The translations under genes were made by a program, and so were the position numbers. Positions 1 to 10,058 of a stretch of 28,354 bases of DNA are shown here, in pieces (position 1 is the stretch's first letter; each line of letters opens with the position of its first letter). The notes under the pieces were generated by a model. The model was not told where the DNA came from. It saw nothing but the letters and a program-made list of their open reading frames with translations, and made no database searches. The stretch comes from Priapulus caudatus (lineage: Eukaryota > Priapulida > Priapulimorpha > Priapulimorphida > Priapulidae), in assembly GCF_000485595.1 (NCBI RefSeq), contig NW_014577289.1, positions 282,807 to 311,160 of the forward strand, written 5' to 3'.

Positions 1-311
1 AGCTCATACATTTTATTTTTTCTTTCCCACTCTTCTTTTGGGGGGGCTTTTTGGTTTTGACCCCCCACTTTTTGAATTGGAGGGGCGGCTGCCCCCCCTG
101 CCCCCCACTTCCGGCGCCGCTGGTTCTCACTTCACAACACACACACACACGCGCGCGCGCACACACCCGCGCGCACACACACACACACGCATACTTACAC
201 ACAAAATCATGGTGATCCAAAATCGTGGGGGGGACATTTGATATGATGTCCCCCCTCTAAAAATTCGTGGGGGGACATGTCCCCCTGTCCCCCCCTGGAT
301 TTGCGCCCCTG
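1..311. mobile_element. hAT-like non-autonomous element, right end (left end outside window)
   Basis: A stretch rich in C and G runs ends at 311 with a segment that reads in reverse as CAGGGGCGCAAATCCAGG. That start (CAGGGGCG followed by a CCAGG block and G runs) is the usual look of hAT-type MITE termini. Internal short inverted G/C blocks (about 225-297) would fold on themselves. No transposase coding is visible. The left end and the 8-bp target duplication cannot be judged because the window begins inside the element. Confidence 0.45.
136..192. repeat. CA/CG alternating microsatellite
   Basis: Nearly pure alternating purine-pyrimidine tract of CA dinucleotides interrupted by CG blocks, lying inside the hAT-like element. 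Such tracts are mutable and can adopt Z-DNA. Confidence 0.9.
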
Positions 312-573
312 GGTGTGCCTGAAATTACTGCAACTGTCCAGATGTTTTCTACAATGGACAATTTTACGGTTGCACATGATAGAACCTGTCTAGTTAGCCC
401 AACTGTTATGAATATTATTTAATTTATATTCAATCGAATTGCAATTAGAGCATGATAGTTTCTAATTACCAAAATAATTGATAGTTGCTATGTTAAAAGT
501 AAACGATCATTCCATACGTCGCGTCTATCGTTCAGAGATAAATTGCTTCGCCATGCTTAGTTTTCTTATTTTA

Positions 574-1045
574 GTCCATGGGCCAATACACATGTCGGTA
601 CCATTTTGAGGGACAAAGGCTCACTATATTTTTTTTTAAAGATCATCACCTTGGGCACATTTTTCAGTATGATGAACATTCCCAAGTAGTAGCTTTATAC
701 CTTTTTTTGTGGGAAAATATGCTTTTTGGGGGTAAAATTTCGTTTTTGAAATATTCCTTATAAAAAGGGTATGAACAGCTAGAAAAAAAGGTAGAAATTA
801 TGAAAAAAGGTAGAATTGATTTTTTTTTCTAGCTGTTCATGCCCTTTTTATAAGAAAAATTTCAAAAACATGAGTTTACCCCCAAAAAGCATATTTCCCC
901 ACAAAAAAGGTATAAGGCTACCACTTAGGAATGTCCATCATACTGAAAAATGTGCCCAAGGTGATGATCTTTCAAAAAATTATAGTGAGCCTTTGTCCCT
1001 CAAAATGGTACCGACATGTCATTTTTTTGGTATTGGCTCATGGAC
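574..1045. mobile_element. Foldback MITE with long inverted arms and TA target duplication
   Basis: The arms (574 to about 782 and about 829-1045) are inverted copies of each other for roughly 210 bases with few differences, around a loop of about 45 bases. The outer ends read GTCCATGGGCCAATA on the left and, in reverse, GTCCATGAGCCAATA on the right. Each end is flanked by TA (572-573 and 1046-1047), as expected for Tc1/mariner-type insertion. No ORF in it is credible; those in the arms simply mirror each other. Probably mobilised in trans by a mariner-like transposase. Confidence 0.8.
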
Positions 1046-1179
1046 TATGTAGTAAAATATACGAATTTAAGCAGGCGACGACAGCGATTGAACATGGCAG
1101 CATTTATCCCCATGAATCTGCAAGTGATTTTACCGATAACAATACTTTTCAAGCTTAATGCAGAGACTGACCGGTGCAT

Positions 1180-1352
1180 GTGCACGCGCGATTGTGTGTG
1201 CATGCACGTGCGCGCGCGTAGGGGTGCGTGTGCGTGCACGCGTTTGTTTTTCTATGTCTGTTTTTCTATTCTATGTTTGATGTTGTTGTTGGAGTTGTGT
1301 GTGTGTGTGTGTACGCGCGCGTGTGTGTGTGCGCGTGCGCGCGCGTGTGTGG
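1180..1352. repeat. GT/CG alternating tracts
   Basis: Two purine-pyrimidine alternating stretches (about 1180-1245 and 1296-1352) made of GT, GC and CA dinucleotides. Reading frames across them are low-complexity Cys/Val/Arg and are not genes. Confidence 0.85.
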
Positions 1353-1503
1353 GGCACTTGGGTGTGTGTTTGCTTTATTCTCAGGTAGATTAAGCCTGAG
1401 TAAATTAGGTTTAGGCAGATTAATTAAGAATAGGTAGGCCAGCTAGCATACTTGGTTACAGAACACGACGAGCCAAGTCGTTAGCTGTCTATATATATAA
1501 AGA

Positions 1504-1505
<2 letters not shown>

Positions 1506-1547
<42 letters not shown>

Positions 1548-1605
1548 GTGTGTGCGTGTGTGTGTATGCGTGTGTGTGTATGCGTGTGTACGTACGTGGG
1601 TACAC
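1506..1605. repeat. GT microsatellite
   Basis: About 100 bases of (GT)n with a few GCGT and ATGC interruptions, following a short TA run. The interruptions suggest an old tract. Confidence 0.95.
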
Positions 1606-1830
1606 GTTTACGCGCGCGGTGGCATGTGAGTTTGACACTTTTGGGACCAGCAAAAAAAAACTTTGTGCTCTGGAACGAACCAGTTAGTATAGCAGAATTT
1701 TCAGGGAGTCACGCGGACTCCTGCATTATTATGTCAAATCAGGGAGTCCGGCAGTAAATAAGGAAGCATTTGACTCCAGACTCGCGTTAACTTCGCACCC
1801 TGCATTGGGCTGCATAGACTGGGGAATCTG

Positions 1831-1884
1831 GGGGATGTGCGAGCTGAAAAATGCGAGCTGCGACAGCCAGCTCGCACATCCCCT
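1831..1884. repeat. Perfect 16-bp hairpin
   Basis: GGGGATGTGCGAGCTG is followed about 22 bases later by its exact reverse complement. The loop carries a further partial copy (GCGAGCTG). It sits upstream of short TGACGACTTA repeats. No coding or RNA family is recognised. Confidence 0.75.
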
Positions 1885-1920
1885 AGACCGTACACTGCGC
1901 GCGCGCGCCATCGGCATTTC

Positions 1921-2136
1921 TGATGACGACTTACAGATGGGAAATTAGCTGTTGTTTGTATTACATGGGACCTGTCTGAGGGCGTCGACTTGTACATAAT
2001 GACGACTTATAAATGACGACTTAGGCAGGGCTATTCCAATGGGTTTACTATGAGAGAAAATCGGGACTTTTGACTTCCATGACGACTGATGCGAATTGAC
2101 GAGTTAGACGATGCCGACTTATGCGAGTTTTACTGT
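1921..2136. mobile_element. One end of a possible pogo/Tc1-type element with TGACGACTTA subrepeats
   Basis: TGACGACTTA or close variants occur at about 1924, 1999, 2014 and 2081. The region ends in a sequence that reads in reverse as TACAGTAAAACTCGCATAAG. A CAGT start next to TA, with short subterminal repeats, is the pattern of pogo/Tigger-type ends. I do not see the opposite terminus, so this may be a truncated relic. Confidence 0.35.
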
Positions 2137-2289
2137 ATTACTCCCCAGCTTGTCTATTCAGATAGAGAGCTTTAATAAACTAACCTTGGCCAAATCCCAA
2201 GATGTAGGCCACGCCTCATCGTCGTTGACATCCCATCTTCCGACGTGTGCCGGCATAGAAAGGGCAGAGAAGAAAAGGTAACCAAAGAG

Positions 2290-2582
2290 AATGATGATGA
2301 TGATGATGAGGAGGAGGAGCAGGAGGAGGAGGAGGATAAGGAGGAGGAGGAGGAGGATGAGCTGGTGGCGGTGGCGGAGGGGGGACCATGAGGAAGAGGA
2401 GGAGGAGGAAGAGGAGGAGGAGGAGGAGGAGGATGATGAGCTGGTGGTGGTGGCGGAGGGGGACCATGAGGAAGAGGAAGAGGAGGAGGCGGAGGAGGAG
2501 GATAAGGAAGTGGTGGTGGTGATGGAGGAGGAGGTGGTGGTGGTGATAGAGGAGGAGGAGGAGGAAGAGGAGGAGGTGGCGC
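2290..2582. repeat. GGA/GAT purine tract with 79-bp higher-order repeat
   Basis: The plus strand is almost entirely purine (GGA, GAT, GGT triplets). A larger unit starting GATGAGCTGGTGG recurs at 2356 and about 2435, so the tract has partly spread by duplicating a unit of about 79 bases. Frames through it encode poly-Glu/Arg (plus) or poly-Ser/Pro (minus) and are compositional artefacts. Confidence 0.9.
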
Positions 2583-2689
2583 GACGGCGATGAGATTTAG
2601 TAGGATGAGGAAACCATTTCTCAGCTGCGCAAGGGTAACGCGCCCCCCATCCGTAACAGTTTTGTCTGATCATGATTTTTTACACATGG

Positions 2690-2976
2690 ATCAATTTCAA
2701 CCGATTCATATACTGCGGAAGTTCGCGTGGAGGAAAATGCATGAGGGCGTGAGAAACGGGAACCTGGTTACAGTGATACTTTTCACTGATTCTATATGAG
2801 GGCATTCGACTCCTGCGCACAGAACAAAGCGAAACTCCTCAAACTCCAGGTCTATGGCATTCCCGGGAAGGTGATCCAATCAATAAGTGCCTTCTACTCG
2901 TAGACACCTGCCAAGGTTTTCATAGACTAAAGAGCAAATAGGTTTTCTCTGGATACTCGCTAGGGTGATCCCGGGG
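2690..2976 (+). pseudogene. Non-LTR retrotransposon reverse transcriptase relic
   Basis: Translation gives MRAFDS, then LKLQVYGIPGKVIQSISAFY, a stop, then TPAKVFID, a stop, then FSLDTR, a stop and GDPG. This is the order of RT blocks in LINE elements: the K/R-AFDS block carrying the first catalytic Asp, the Y-GIP block, the Y-TxAKV block and the block before the GxRQGD turn. The upstream part (QFQPIHILRKF to LFTD) is one frame off, so there is a frameshift just before MRAFDS near 2795. At least three in-frame stops show it is dead. The FADD catalytic block and endonuclease were not found, so this is a 5'- and 3'-truncated fragment. Confidence 0.72.
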
Positions 2977-5400
2977 GTACACGGGAAACGCCCGCATAGG
3001 CCACCGCGGAAGGGGACATGTCGCCACACCAACAGGTAAAGCTTTGACGCGACAGGGGACAGATCATCACAACGGACATGCGCTACACACATTTACGCAC
3101 GCATATGTTATACGCGCACATAGAAATATATATAGACACCCTATATTACCAGACACCCTAGTCTACCTATATTATTTCGGTGTATGCGCAGCATATAGCA
3201 TAAATGAACCGTATTAAAAGACGAATAACGCTTAAACTGGAGCATTGTTATATTTTATTGCCCACATGAATCGCATTGACATGACAGCGTGCGTATAGTG
3301 ATCATCCATAATTTTAATTCAGACAAACTACGCACGTGATTACCATAGCCTGAGCTATTCTATATTACACTTGTATACAAGTGTCGATGCGTCAATTCTA
3401 GCCACGGCATCGCGATTAGTAATCTCGATGACATTACAGTGCCACCTATTGAGCAAAATTATAACGTTTAAGGGAAATTAGGGAATTAGTAAAACGACAT
3501 TCCTGAGGTTGCGTGAAACAGGCAGTGGCGCACATTTGCGCGCCTGCAGAGATGGCATTAATTAATAGCACGCAATCTCAGAGTGTACGCGGTCTTATTA
3601 ACATGCTCCATAGATCATAGACGGTGGCATGCAGCGGGCGTCTAAAAACATATTCATTGATACAATGAGAGCCTAGCGCGTTAAGCGTCCATGTCAGGTT
3701 TCTCGGCATGAATAAAATCAAGATAAAATCTATATCATTTCAAGCTGTTAAATCGACGCGGCTCGCAATCGATGCTGTCGTAAATAAACTGAAATATTTA
3801 CAAGGTGCGTTCTCGGCGATGTAATTACACAGCTCCTCTCGACGTAATGCGTGCTTTTGGTCACGAGGAAAACGAACGTTTCCCACAGGCATTGTTTCAG
3901 CCGACGCACGTGTTTCTTATTGAGGTATCTATGTGTATAAGTAAGGCTGTTAGTCGTTGAAACCGCATTAGTGTTGAATTGCACCATTAATTATTCAGGA
4001 TATGTTACAATAAAAAGAATTCGCGAGCATAGACATTCACGAAATAATTACGACATTAACGTGAATATTCGCAACGCACTGTCGATGGCTCGCCACGCAT
4101 AGAGTTGATGGCACGTATCTGCTAAACGTTTACGTTTTTCAGATAGCCTTTTCTAACAAATCTGATCCATATAATTTGGAAACAAACTAGCAGCGCCATC
4201 TGTCGGCAACCGGATTGCCACTGTATGTTCCGCTGTGTAAGCACGCCTCGACATTGAGCAGGTTTACGTTGACACGTTGATACTTTGATCATTAGAGTTA
4301 AAAGGCCGCCTCTACCGCACCTCATCCGTGTACACAGTCACTTCGGTTGTCTTTCTGTAGAGCGGAAACATTCTATAGAGACTAGAAGCGCAACTGCGCG
4401 GGTTTGGCGAAATACGCGCGCCCAGTAGAATGATGCATTCTGGTGGCCTGTCATACATGGCAATTCTTGACAACGATCTTAGTAGCATATACGAAAGACA
4501 GGCACCGAGCTGCCTTACATCGCTTAGACACCAGATGCGGTGATTCGTCTCCAGGTATAACGGTGCTTCGAAGAACCTGCATTTGCATGCCGGTACTACT
4601 GTAATGAGGGAAAATGTACACGTATATTATATAAGACGAAGAAACAGGCAGTCACAGGAAAATGTTCTTTTATTTGAGCACAGCACAGCACGTACGTACA
4701 ACAGTACGTACTGTTACATTCTACAAAACGGCCAGTTCCATGATGTTGGCGTTACCGGTGTCTAACAATGTCATACATACAACAAATGTTAAGGAAATGT
4801 ACGATTTTGCTCCATGCACCGGCGCCAGCCATACACGCGTTTCGTTCGTACCATCTGTCCGCATATTGCTGCATTGATCCGACTGGCGCTAGCTTGTTTA
4901 GTCAGAATGTCCCCATAATGATGGTAGATGTACCGTTTTTCGCTTGAATTCAAGCTCTTCCTCCGCTTTGGGTGGTTTACCACACGTGACGTATGCTCCG
5001 AATAATTATTATGCAGAATCATGACATATGGAGTATTTTGACATGGGCAAAGTAAAACATGTGAGAGTTAAATCAATCACACTGTGTTGTTTTGCTGTCC
5101 TCACCATAAGAGCACAAAAACCATGCCACACAAATGAATTTATAAACACTAAGGCGGCCTTGGCCCATCATTATTATGGTTTAACTACAGATCATATTTT
5201 ATCGTGCAAGGAGGGATGAAGTTCTTCCTGTAACATAAGAACTTGCTTATGTTATTACTACATACATTACACGCGTAACCAGAATTGACTACTAGCAATC
5301 ACTCAGATATGGTGATATTTAGTTTGCAGCTTACAAAAACAACTAGCTCTACAAACAGGCTATATTATCCTACTGATAAATAACAATAGTTTCTGTACCA
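2977..5400. other. Intergenic stretch without recognisable gene
   Basis: AT-rich sequence with only short ORFs lacking codon structure or recognisable motifs on either strand. It contains a few self-complementary spots (for example ACACTTGTATACAAGTGT at about 3366). It holds whatever 3' UTR the minus-strand BOLA3 gene has beyond 5615; I could not place a convincing polyadenylation signal near the stop codon. Confidence 0.5.
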
Positions 5401-5614
5401 CATTTGCCCATCCACATCCAAATTATGGACCTTGATTAATTTACAATATTAACAACAACAAAACTTCAATGTGATTGTTTAGTTGAGCAAAATATATTAG
5501 AAATGGAAAAACTAATCATCAAATATGCTTTACATTGTTCACTAATTATAAAATTGGTTAAGCCCACTACAATCAATTTCACTACCCATGAAAAAGCCTA
5601 TTTCTGCATGCACC

Positions 5615-5769
5615 CTATGACTCTCCCACTACAGTATGTATTCTTAATCCATGCATCTCCTTTATTTGTTCGCTTAATGCTTCTGTGACTTTCCGATGCT
5701 GGTTGACCTTTGACATTCCTTTAAACTCTGCAGTCTCGATGATTATATCATACATTGAACCACAACCAC
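5615..5769 (-). CDS. BOLA3: BOLA3-like protein, exon 2 (residues 67-117 and stop)
   Basis: Second coding exon of the gene that starts at 9586. On the minus strand a CTAG acceptor ends at 5770. The exon opens with GT, completing the Gly codon begun at the end of exon 1. It encodes GGCGSMYDIIIETAEF (residues 67-82), then VNQHRKVTEALSEQIKEMHG (residues 88-107) and stops with TAG at 5617-5615. In BOLA3 proteins the GGCG loop Cys (here Cys69) and the His of the NQH segment (here His91) are the residues that take part in [2Fe-2S] cluster binding with glutaredoxin 5; both are present. Together with exon 1 it makes a 117-residue protein, against about 107 for vertebrate BOLA3. Frame, splice phase and length all agree, so I regard it as intact. 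Confidence 0.93.
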
Positions 5770-6375
5770 CTAGAAGAGTTTAGCAATAAATTAACATCAT
5801 CAAATGGAAAATGAGGCCTGGGTCAGTCTGCCGAGTGATAACAATTTTATTCAAATTTCACATCAGATAATTCACAGCTAGTGGTTAATTTGAGTGTCAT
5901 TATATGATTGTCAGGTTGGATAGCACTTGTAATATCAATATTCCCTGTGCACCTGCAGAGCACAGATCAGCCCTTCCAGGTTAAGTGTATACACCAAAGT
6001 TGAAAACTGAAGTGAGAGCTAGTGACATGAATTATTATTGTTTAATGAATGAGAAATATTGAATATGAGAAATAATGAAATGGTTTAAAGAGGATCTGCA
6101 ATATCTTTCTAAAAACCACAAATAATAGATAAATAAACATGAGTATAATAATTGTCTGGCATTCCGATTTTTTCCCCCCCCCGTGAAAAATCGCGCCTAT
6201 TTAGAATATGGCCCTTAAAACATCAACTGTCAACAAGCCACTCGCGTTCGGCAAGCATAGGCAATTTCCGAATTTGACGTCATTTCCAGCACCCACCTCG
6301 TCTAGTTACGCCTCGCTAACTATAGAAGTGAACGAGCGTGTTTGTAGTTCGAGTCAAATTTATATAATTTTTACG

Positions 6376-6642
6376 ATGCCATGCAGATGTATTGCGGCCA
6401 ATTGCTCGCACACAGGTAGTAAATTGTATGAGTGGCCGAAAGACGAATCCCTGAGAAAGAAATGGACCGCATTTGTATAATCTAAGCGATTAAAGTGGGT
6501 GGTATCCGACACAAGCGTGCTGTGTATGAAGCATTTCACGGAGAACTGTTTCCTTAACTTCATGGCTTTTCAGCAAGGATTTGCGAAGCAGTTAGCAAAA
6601 ATTTTCTGTGATGTAGATATACCTGGATCATATAGCCGCTGA
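6376..6642 (+). pseudogene. THAP-type zinc finger domain interrupted by one stop codon
   Basis: From the ATG at 6376 the frame reads MPCRCIAANC, then LYEWPKDESLRKKWTAFV, a TAA at 6478-6480, then in the same frame SKRLKWVVSDTSVLCMKHF, TENCFLNF and on to a TGA at 6640. This gives the C2CH zinc ligands of a THAP domain (CxxxxC at residues 5 and 10, and the C-x2-H of LCMKHF), the central Trp and the F of the HF-x5-F end, in normal order and spacing. THAP domains bind DNA and occur in P-element-like and other transposases. The lone nonsense codon sits where the family usually has a V-x-R run. A splice event there is possible but not obvious, so I call it a recent pseudogene. Confidence 0.8.
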
Positions 6643-6867
6643 CTATAAAATGTTGGAAAGTCATCTTGTGCTCTCTAAGTAATAGTATCTGTCCCATACG
6701 TCACCGTACGTATACGTAGCTGCACACGCCACACCAGCCCTGGCGTCCAGCTGAACAGGCACTAGTTGGAAAGTGAATCTGTACCCGTGTATCCCGGGGG
6801 TTTCTTCATAATATAGAACTAGTGTAACCTCGTAAATAATAGTCTTCAAAGTCCAAGGACTATACCA

Positions 6868-6871
<4 letters not shown>

Positions 6872-6921
<50 letters not shown>

Positions 6922-6989
6922 TGTGCGTGCGTGCGTGTGTGTCTGTGTGTGTGTGCGTGCGTGCGTGCGTGCATGCGTGCGTGTGTGTG
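6872..6989. repeat. AT then GT/GCGT microsatellite
   Basis: About 47 bases of (AT)n run directly into about 70 bases of GTGC/GTGT dinucleotides, between the two ORFs of the THAP transposon. The tract may mark where the interior of the transposon was lost. Confidence 0.95.
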
Positions 6990-7190
6990 ATATTATATTT
7001 TATATTATGATATATATATATATAATATAGTACTATACTGTAACATACTGTATACTACTGAATCATGCACGTTGTTGTTAGTATAACTATTAGACGCTAT
7101 GCTAGGATTATTAAAGATCTATATAACATAAATTTGTGTTAAATCCGTATTACAGAAGTAGAGTAAGTAAATGATGGATTCATAACGTCT

Positions 7191-7511
7191 TTATAGGCTG
7201 AGGTTAGCACACGATGCGATTCCATCAATACACGTGCTTCCTCCATCATCATCCTCAACACCGGAGCCTTCTACATCTGGTAGCACCCCTGGCTCCCGCA
7301 CAGCATCCATCAAACGAGTGGTTTCACAGCTCATCATAGACACTGGCAGGCTGTTATTGCTTTTGATCCGGAAGTCATACAACGTCATACTAGCTTCACC
7401 AGTCTCACAGAACTCAATATCTTCATTATCATCACTTTCACTTGCTGATTCTGTCAAAAAATCGCTCTGCGGTATATTAGAATTACTTTCTACGTTCATC
7501 GTGTCCGACAT
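7191..7511 (-). CDS. Acidic 106-residue ORF of the intronic transposon, function unknown
   Basis: Starts with ATG 200 bases inside the right TIR and points inward. The first 40 residues are rich in Ser, Asp and Glu (SASESDDNEDIEF), followed by an LYDFRIK stretch and a second acidic run (GSGVEDDDGG). It has no recognised domain. It may be the N-terminal exon of the element's second protein, since acidic starts followed by a Tyr-x-Phe motif occur in transposon-linked accessory proteins of marine invertebrates, but this resemblance is weak. It ends at a TAA in what would be the deleted interior. Confidence 0.35.
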   Translation of the reverse strand: MSDTMNVESNSNIPQSDFLTESASESDDNEDIEFCETGEASMTLYDFRIKSNNSLPVSMMSCETTRLMDAVREPGVLPDVEGSGVEDDDGGSTCIDGIASCANLSL

Positions 7512-7961
7512 GTCTTGGAGATGACGTCACATCCGCCGCTGGGAAATTCGCGCCGTTTTCAAACACAATCTTTGGAAATATGTAATAGTGAGCCACCTGA
7601 CCGTGTTACAGATGAATTATGCATGCTATCGTGAAATATAGACATTTTTCCCCAACATATATACCAAAATTATTAGATATAATCGCATAAAAATAGATAT
7701 TGCAGATCCTCTTTAAATCTAAAATTTCATGTAAATAGGCCCTTTAAAATAATCACAGCTTCTTGAATGTGGGGGGAACTTAATCACGGCAAAGGTGGTT
7801 AAAAGTGCTTCTCAGAATCAGAAAAATCTTCTATTATCTAAAGCTTTAGTTATGAATAAGCCAGCCTTTATTAAGTAGCCAATACATCATATTTCATAAA
7901 TGAAAGTGTCAATGACACTGTAGCTTACCTTGGGTGTGATAGAAGAGGGGGGTATATAAAG

Positions 7962-8021
7962 CAAGAGTATATATATGGGAGAACTCCCATTATATAGCAT
8001 ATCTCCCATTATATACTCTTG
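7962..8021. repeat. Short hairpin
   Basis: CAAGAGTATATATATGGGAG is matched in reverse complement, with one 2-base gap, by the end of the segment near 8002-8021; the loop carries another CTCCCAT copy. Small palindromic insertion or decayed MITE in the BOLA3 intron. Confidence 0.6.
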
Positions 8022-8094
8022 ATAATGATGACATATGAGTAATTTTTGATGCGAAAATAAATGTTTCAGATCTGTTGGCATACAATCTGATGGC

Positions 8095-8567
8095 GTTGAC
8101 CGTAGGCAGACACTGAAATGCATTGTGAAATTGCCAAAATCTACCTAATTTGCATAATTAAAAAATAAAATAAAAACCCGTGTGATATGTTTTGGGGCCA
8201 GTCCTTATTCATTCACATACCAGAATTGAGCAAAATCCGTGGAACCTGAACTGACTTATGGCCATTTCCATTTTTGCCAAAAAGTGGACGTCGCTCGAAA
8301 GTAGGTCAACTGGCGTGCTCCAAAATAAGACGTTCAAACCTCTCCCATAGGAGTAACAACTGTATGCAATTTGAAACGTGTGGGTCAAACGGTTCTTGAG
8401 TTATCGTTGACCGTAGGCAGACACTGAAATGCATAGGGGAATTGCGAAAATCTACCCAATTTGCATATTATTAAAAAAATATAAAAAAACAGTGTGATAT
8501 GTTTTGGGGCCAGTCCTTATTCATTCACATACCAGAAATGAGCAAAATCCGTTAAAGCTGAACTGAC
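8095..8567 (+). repeat. Two direct copies of a 161-base repeat, 311-base period
   Basis: 8095-8255 and 8406-8567 both begin GTTGACCGTAGGCAGACACT and both end in a GAACTGAC block, sharing long identical stretches such as TGTTTTGGGGCCAGTCCTTA. Differences are scattered substitutions and small A-run length changes, so the duplication is not recent. The 150 bases between copies are not repeated. No coding signal. Confidence 0.9.
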
Positions 8568-8573
8568 AGATTC

Positions 8574-8679
8574 TGAAAACGGGAAATATTGTAAGTATCA
8601 GCTTTGTATATATAGGAAGAATGGTACATACGCCACGCTATGCATGGGTTGCCAACATACAATATTTTCCCTGTTTTCA
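8574..8679. repeat. Inverted repeat with 20-bp arms
   Basis: TGAAAACGGGAAATATTGTA at 8574-8593 is mirrored by TACAATATTTTCCCTGTTTT at 8658-8677. The enclosed 64 bases are unrelated. Likely a small foldback insertion next to the 161-base repeats. Confidence 0.7.
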
Positions 8680-9387
8680 CAATAAATCACAAGGTAGTAA
8701 CTAGGTATGTACTTTTACTTCATGTATCATAACATTTTAGTTTTCAAAATTCTGATTACCCTAACATTTGTTAACGCTATGAGCTACTATGTCACGCGAG
8801 TCACAGAATAGTGTCACGCGAGTCACATACTTAGGAGGATGTTGCTCACTTCAGATCAGGTTTATAGCAGTGTAAATAATGCATGGAGTGATCAAGGGTA
8901 TTGGGTACCTAGTTCACCAGGTATAACTCAGATAAACCTTATAGTATTCTACGAAAAGTCTAAAGTGTGAAGTATACTTCAAAACATGTGTTAGTAGCCC
9001 GTCACGCAAGTCATGCATAATAGCTTGTGATATCTGAGAAAATATTAGTGTGGCTGCAATAACTTTAATGCTAAAATATGCATAACTGATACCTTTGCTA
9101 AAATGTTTTTTTTTAAACAAGTAGTAGCAAGCGAATATAGGACTGCCAGACCATTAGAAGATGGATTTTTGTAGAAATGTCACGTGAGTCCCGGTGGAAT
9201 GGCTGAGATGTGTGATAAAGATATGAACACAAGTAGAAGAACACATGTATGTAAAAGCAATGGAACTACTCTTGCAGCGGACAACACTTTACAAGATGAT
9301 AGCTATATACAGGTTACATCTTTCATTACCAATTTGCTCAATCTTCAATCAATAGCCCAATGTTAGTGAAGGTTGGCAATACTATAC

Positions 9388-9586
9388 CTGATATGTCATT
9401 AACATCAATTATTTTCGCACTGGGAAACTTGCTCTTGAGTTGATCAGCGATGGATTGCTCTCCTTTTGTTTTTCCGGCTCCAGAACTCGTACAGAGGCAC
9501 TTAACCACGTTTCTCGTCGATAATTGTTTCATTAGTATTTGAGACATGTGGCGACTACCAAGGGCCTGCAGAGTGTGATGTCGCAT
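9388..9586 (-). CDS. BOLA3: BOLA3-like protein, exon 1 (residues 1-66 plus first base of codon 67)
   Basis: Encodes a mitochondrial BolA-family protein that works with NFU1 and GLRX5 in late [4Fe-4S] cluster delivery, for example to lipoate synthase and respiratory complexes (family knowledge). Residues 1-35 contain His, Arg, Lys, Ser and Thr but no acidic residue, like a mitochondrial presequence. Residues 44-66 (QSIADQLKSKF to VNDIS) are the first helix and strand of the BolA fold. The first ATG is at 9586-9584, with an in-frame TAG 27 bases upstream. The exon ends with TCAG followed by GTATAG, a plausible donor in phase 1 that matches exon 2. The reading frame runs on to 9338 without homology, which supports splicing at 9388. 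A non-coding upstream exon is possible. Confidence 0.92.
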
Positions 9587-9599
9587 GACAGCAGCCAAT

Positions 9600-10058
9600 A
9601 CATTCCATGTCTATAAATACAAGAATTGAGAAATGAAACATTACATACAGTAATGTTCAATCACCATGATATCCAATAACCTAACTAGAACCTACAACTG
9701 TGTAAATAATGCTATAGATGCCTGCAAGTGATCTATTATCATGAAAGATCTAGTACTAGTGAACTGACAACAAATAACAGTAAATAACACAAAGTGTATG
9801 GACTCATTCCTGTTTGATGTTATTGCAATGTCATTAAGCAAGAGTTCTTGTATTTCCCCAATTATATTTTTGGTTTCAGCTAGGCTAATAACCAGGCCAG
9901 CCAACCAACCCAGGGTGACAAATATACAGCAGTAATATGTCAGCATGAACATGGTGCTTGGTCATGATTGAAGAAATAAATTTAGGTTCAGAATTCATGT
10001 ACATACTATAACCTCACGTATTAAAAATTCACAACATCATTTAACTTCAGTATCTCAG
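9600..10058. other. Upstream flank of BOLA3, no recognised gene
   Basis: This should include the BOLA3 promoter on the minus strand, but no TATA box or CpG-rich core stands out. A minus-strand 86-residue ORF (9952-9692) has an ATG start and a hydrophobic N-terminus (MFMLTYYCCIFVTLGWLAG) that could be a signal or membrane segment. It matches nothing I recognise and may be chance. Confidence 0.4.

Larger units (their letters stand above)
6090..7711. mobile_element. 1.6-kb TIR DNA transposon with broken THAP domain, inside BOLA3 intron
   Basis: GAGGATCTGCAATATCT at 6090-6106 is exactly matched in reverse complement at 7695-7711. Both ends are bordered by TTTAAA (6084-6089, 7712-7717), so the target duplication is TTTAAA or a part of it such as TTAA. 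Inside are a THAP zinc-finger relic pointing inward from the left end and an acidic ORF pointing inward from the right end, with microsatellites between. Two convergent ORFs starting near opposite ends resemble two-gene eukaryotic DNA transposons that encode a THAP-containing transposase. No DDE catalytic core is visible, so this copy looks internally deleted and non-autonomous. Its superfamily is not certain. Confidence 0.7.
5770..9387 (-). other. BOLA3 intron (3,618 bases) loaded with repeats
   Basis: Bounded by GTATAG at 9387 and CTAG at 5770, phase 1. It contains the THAP transposon (6090-7711), a short hairpin (7962-8021), two copies of a 161-base repeat (8095-8567), an inverted repeat (8574-8679) and GTCACGCGAGTCAC motifs at about 8792 and 8815 with variants near 9001 and 9178. 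No other host exon was recognised inside it. Confidence 0.88.

Noticed and set aside
2158-2673. 171-residue minus-strand ORF, poly-Ser
   Set aside because: It is the translation of the GGA/GAT tract; the short flanking parts have no recognisable motif.
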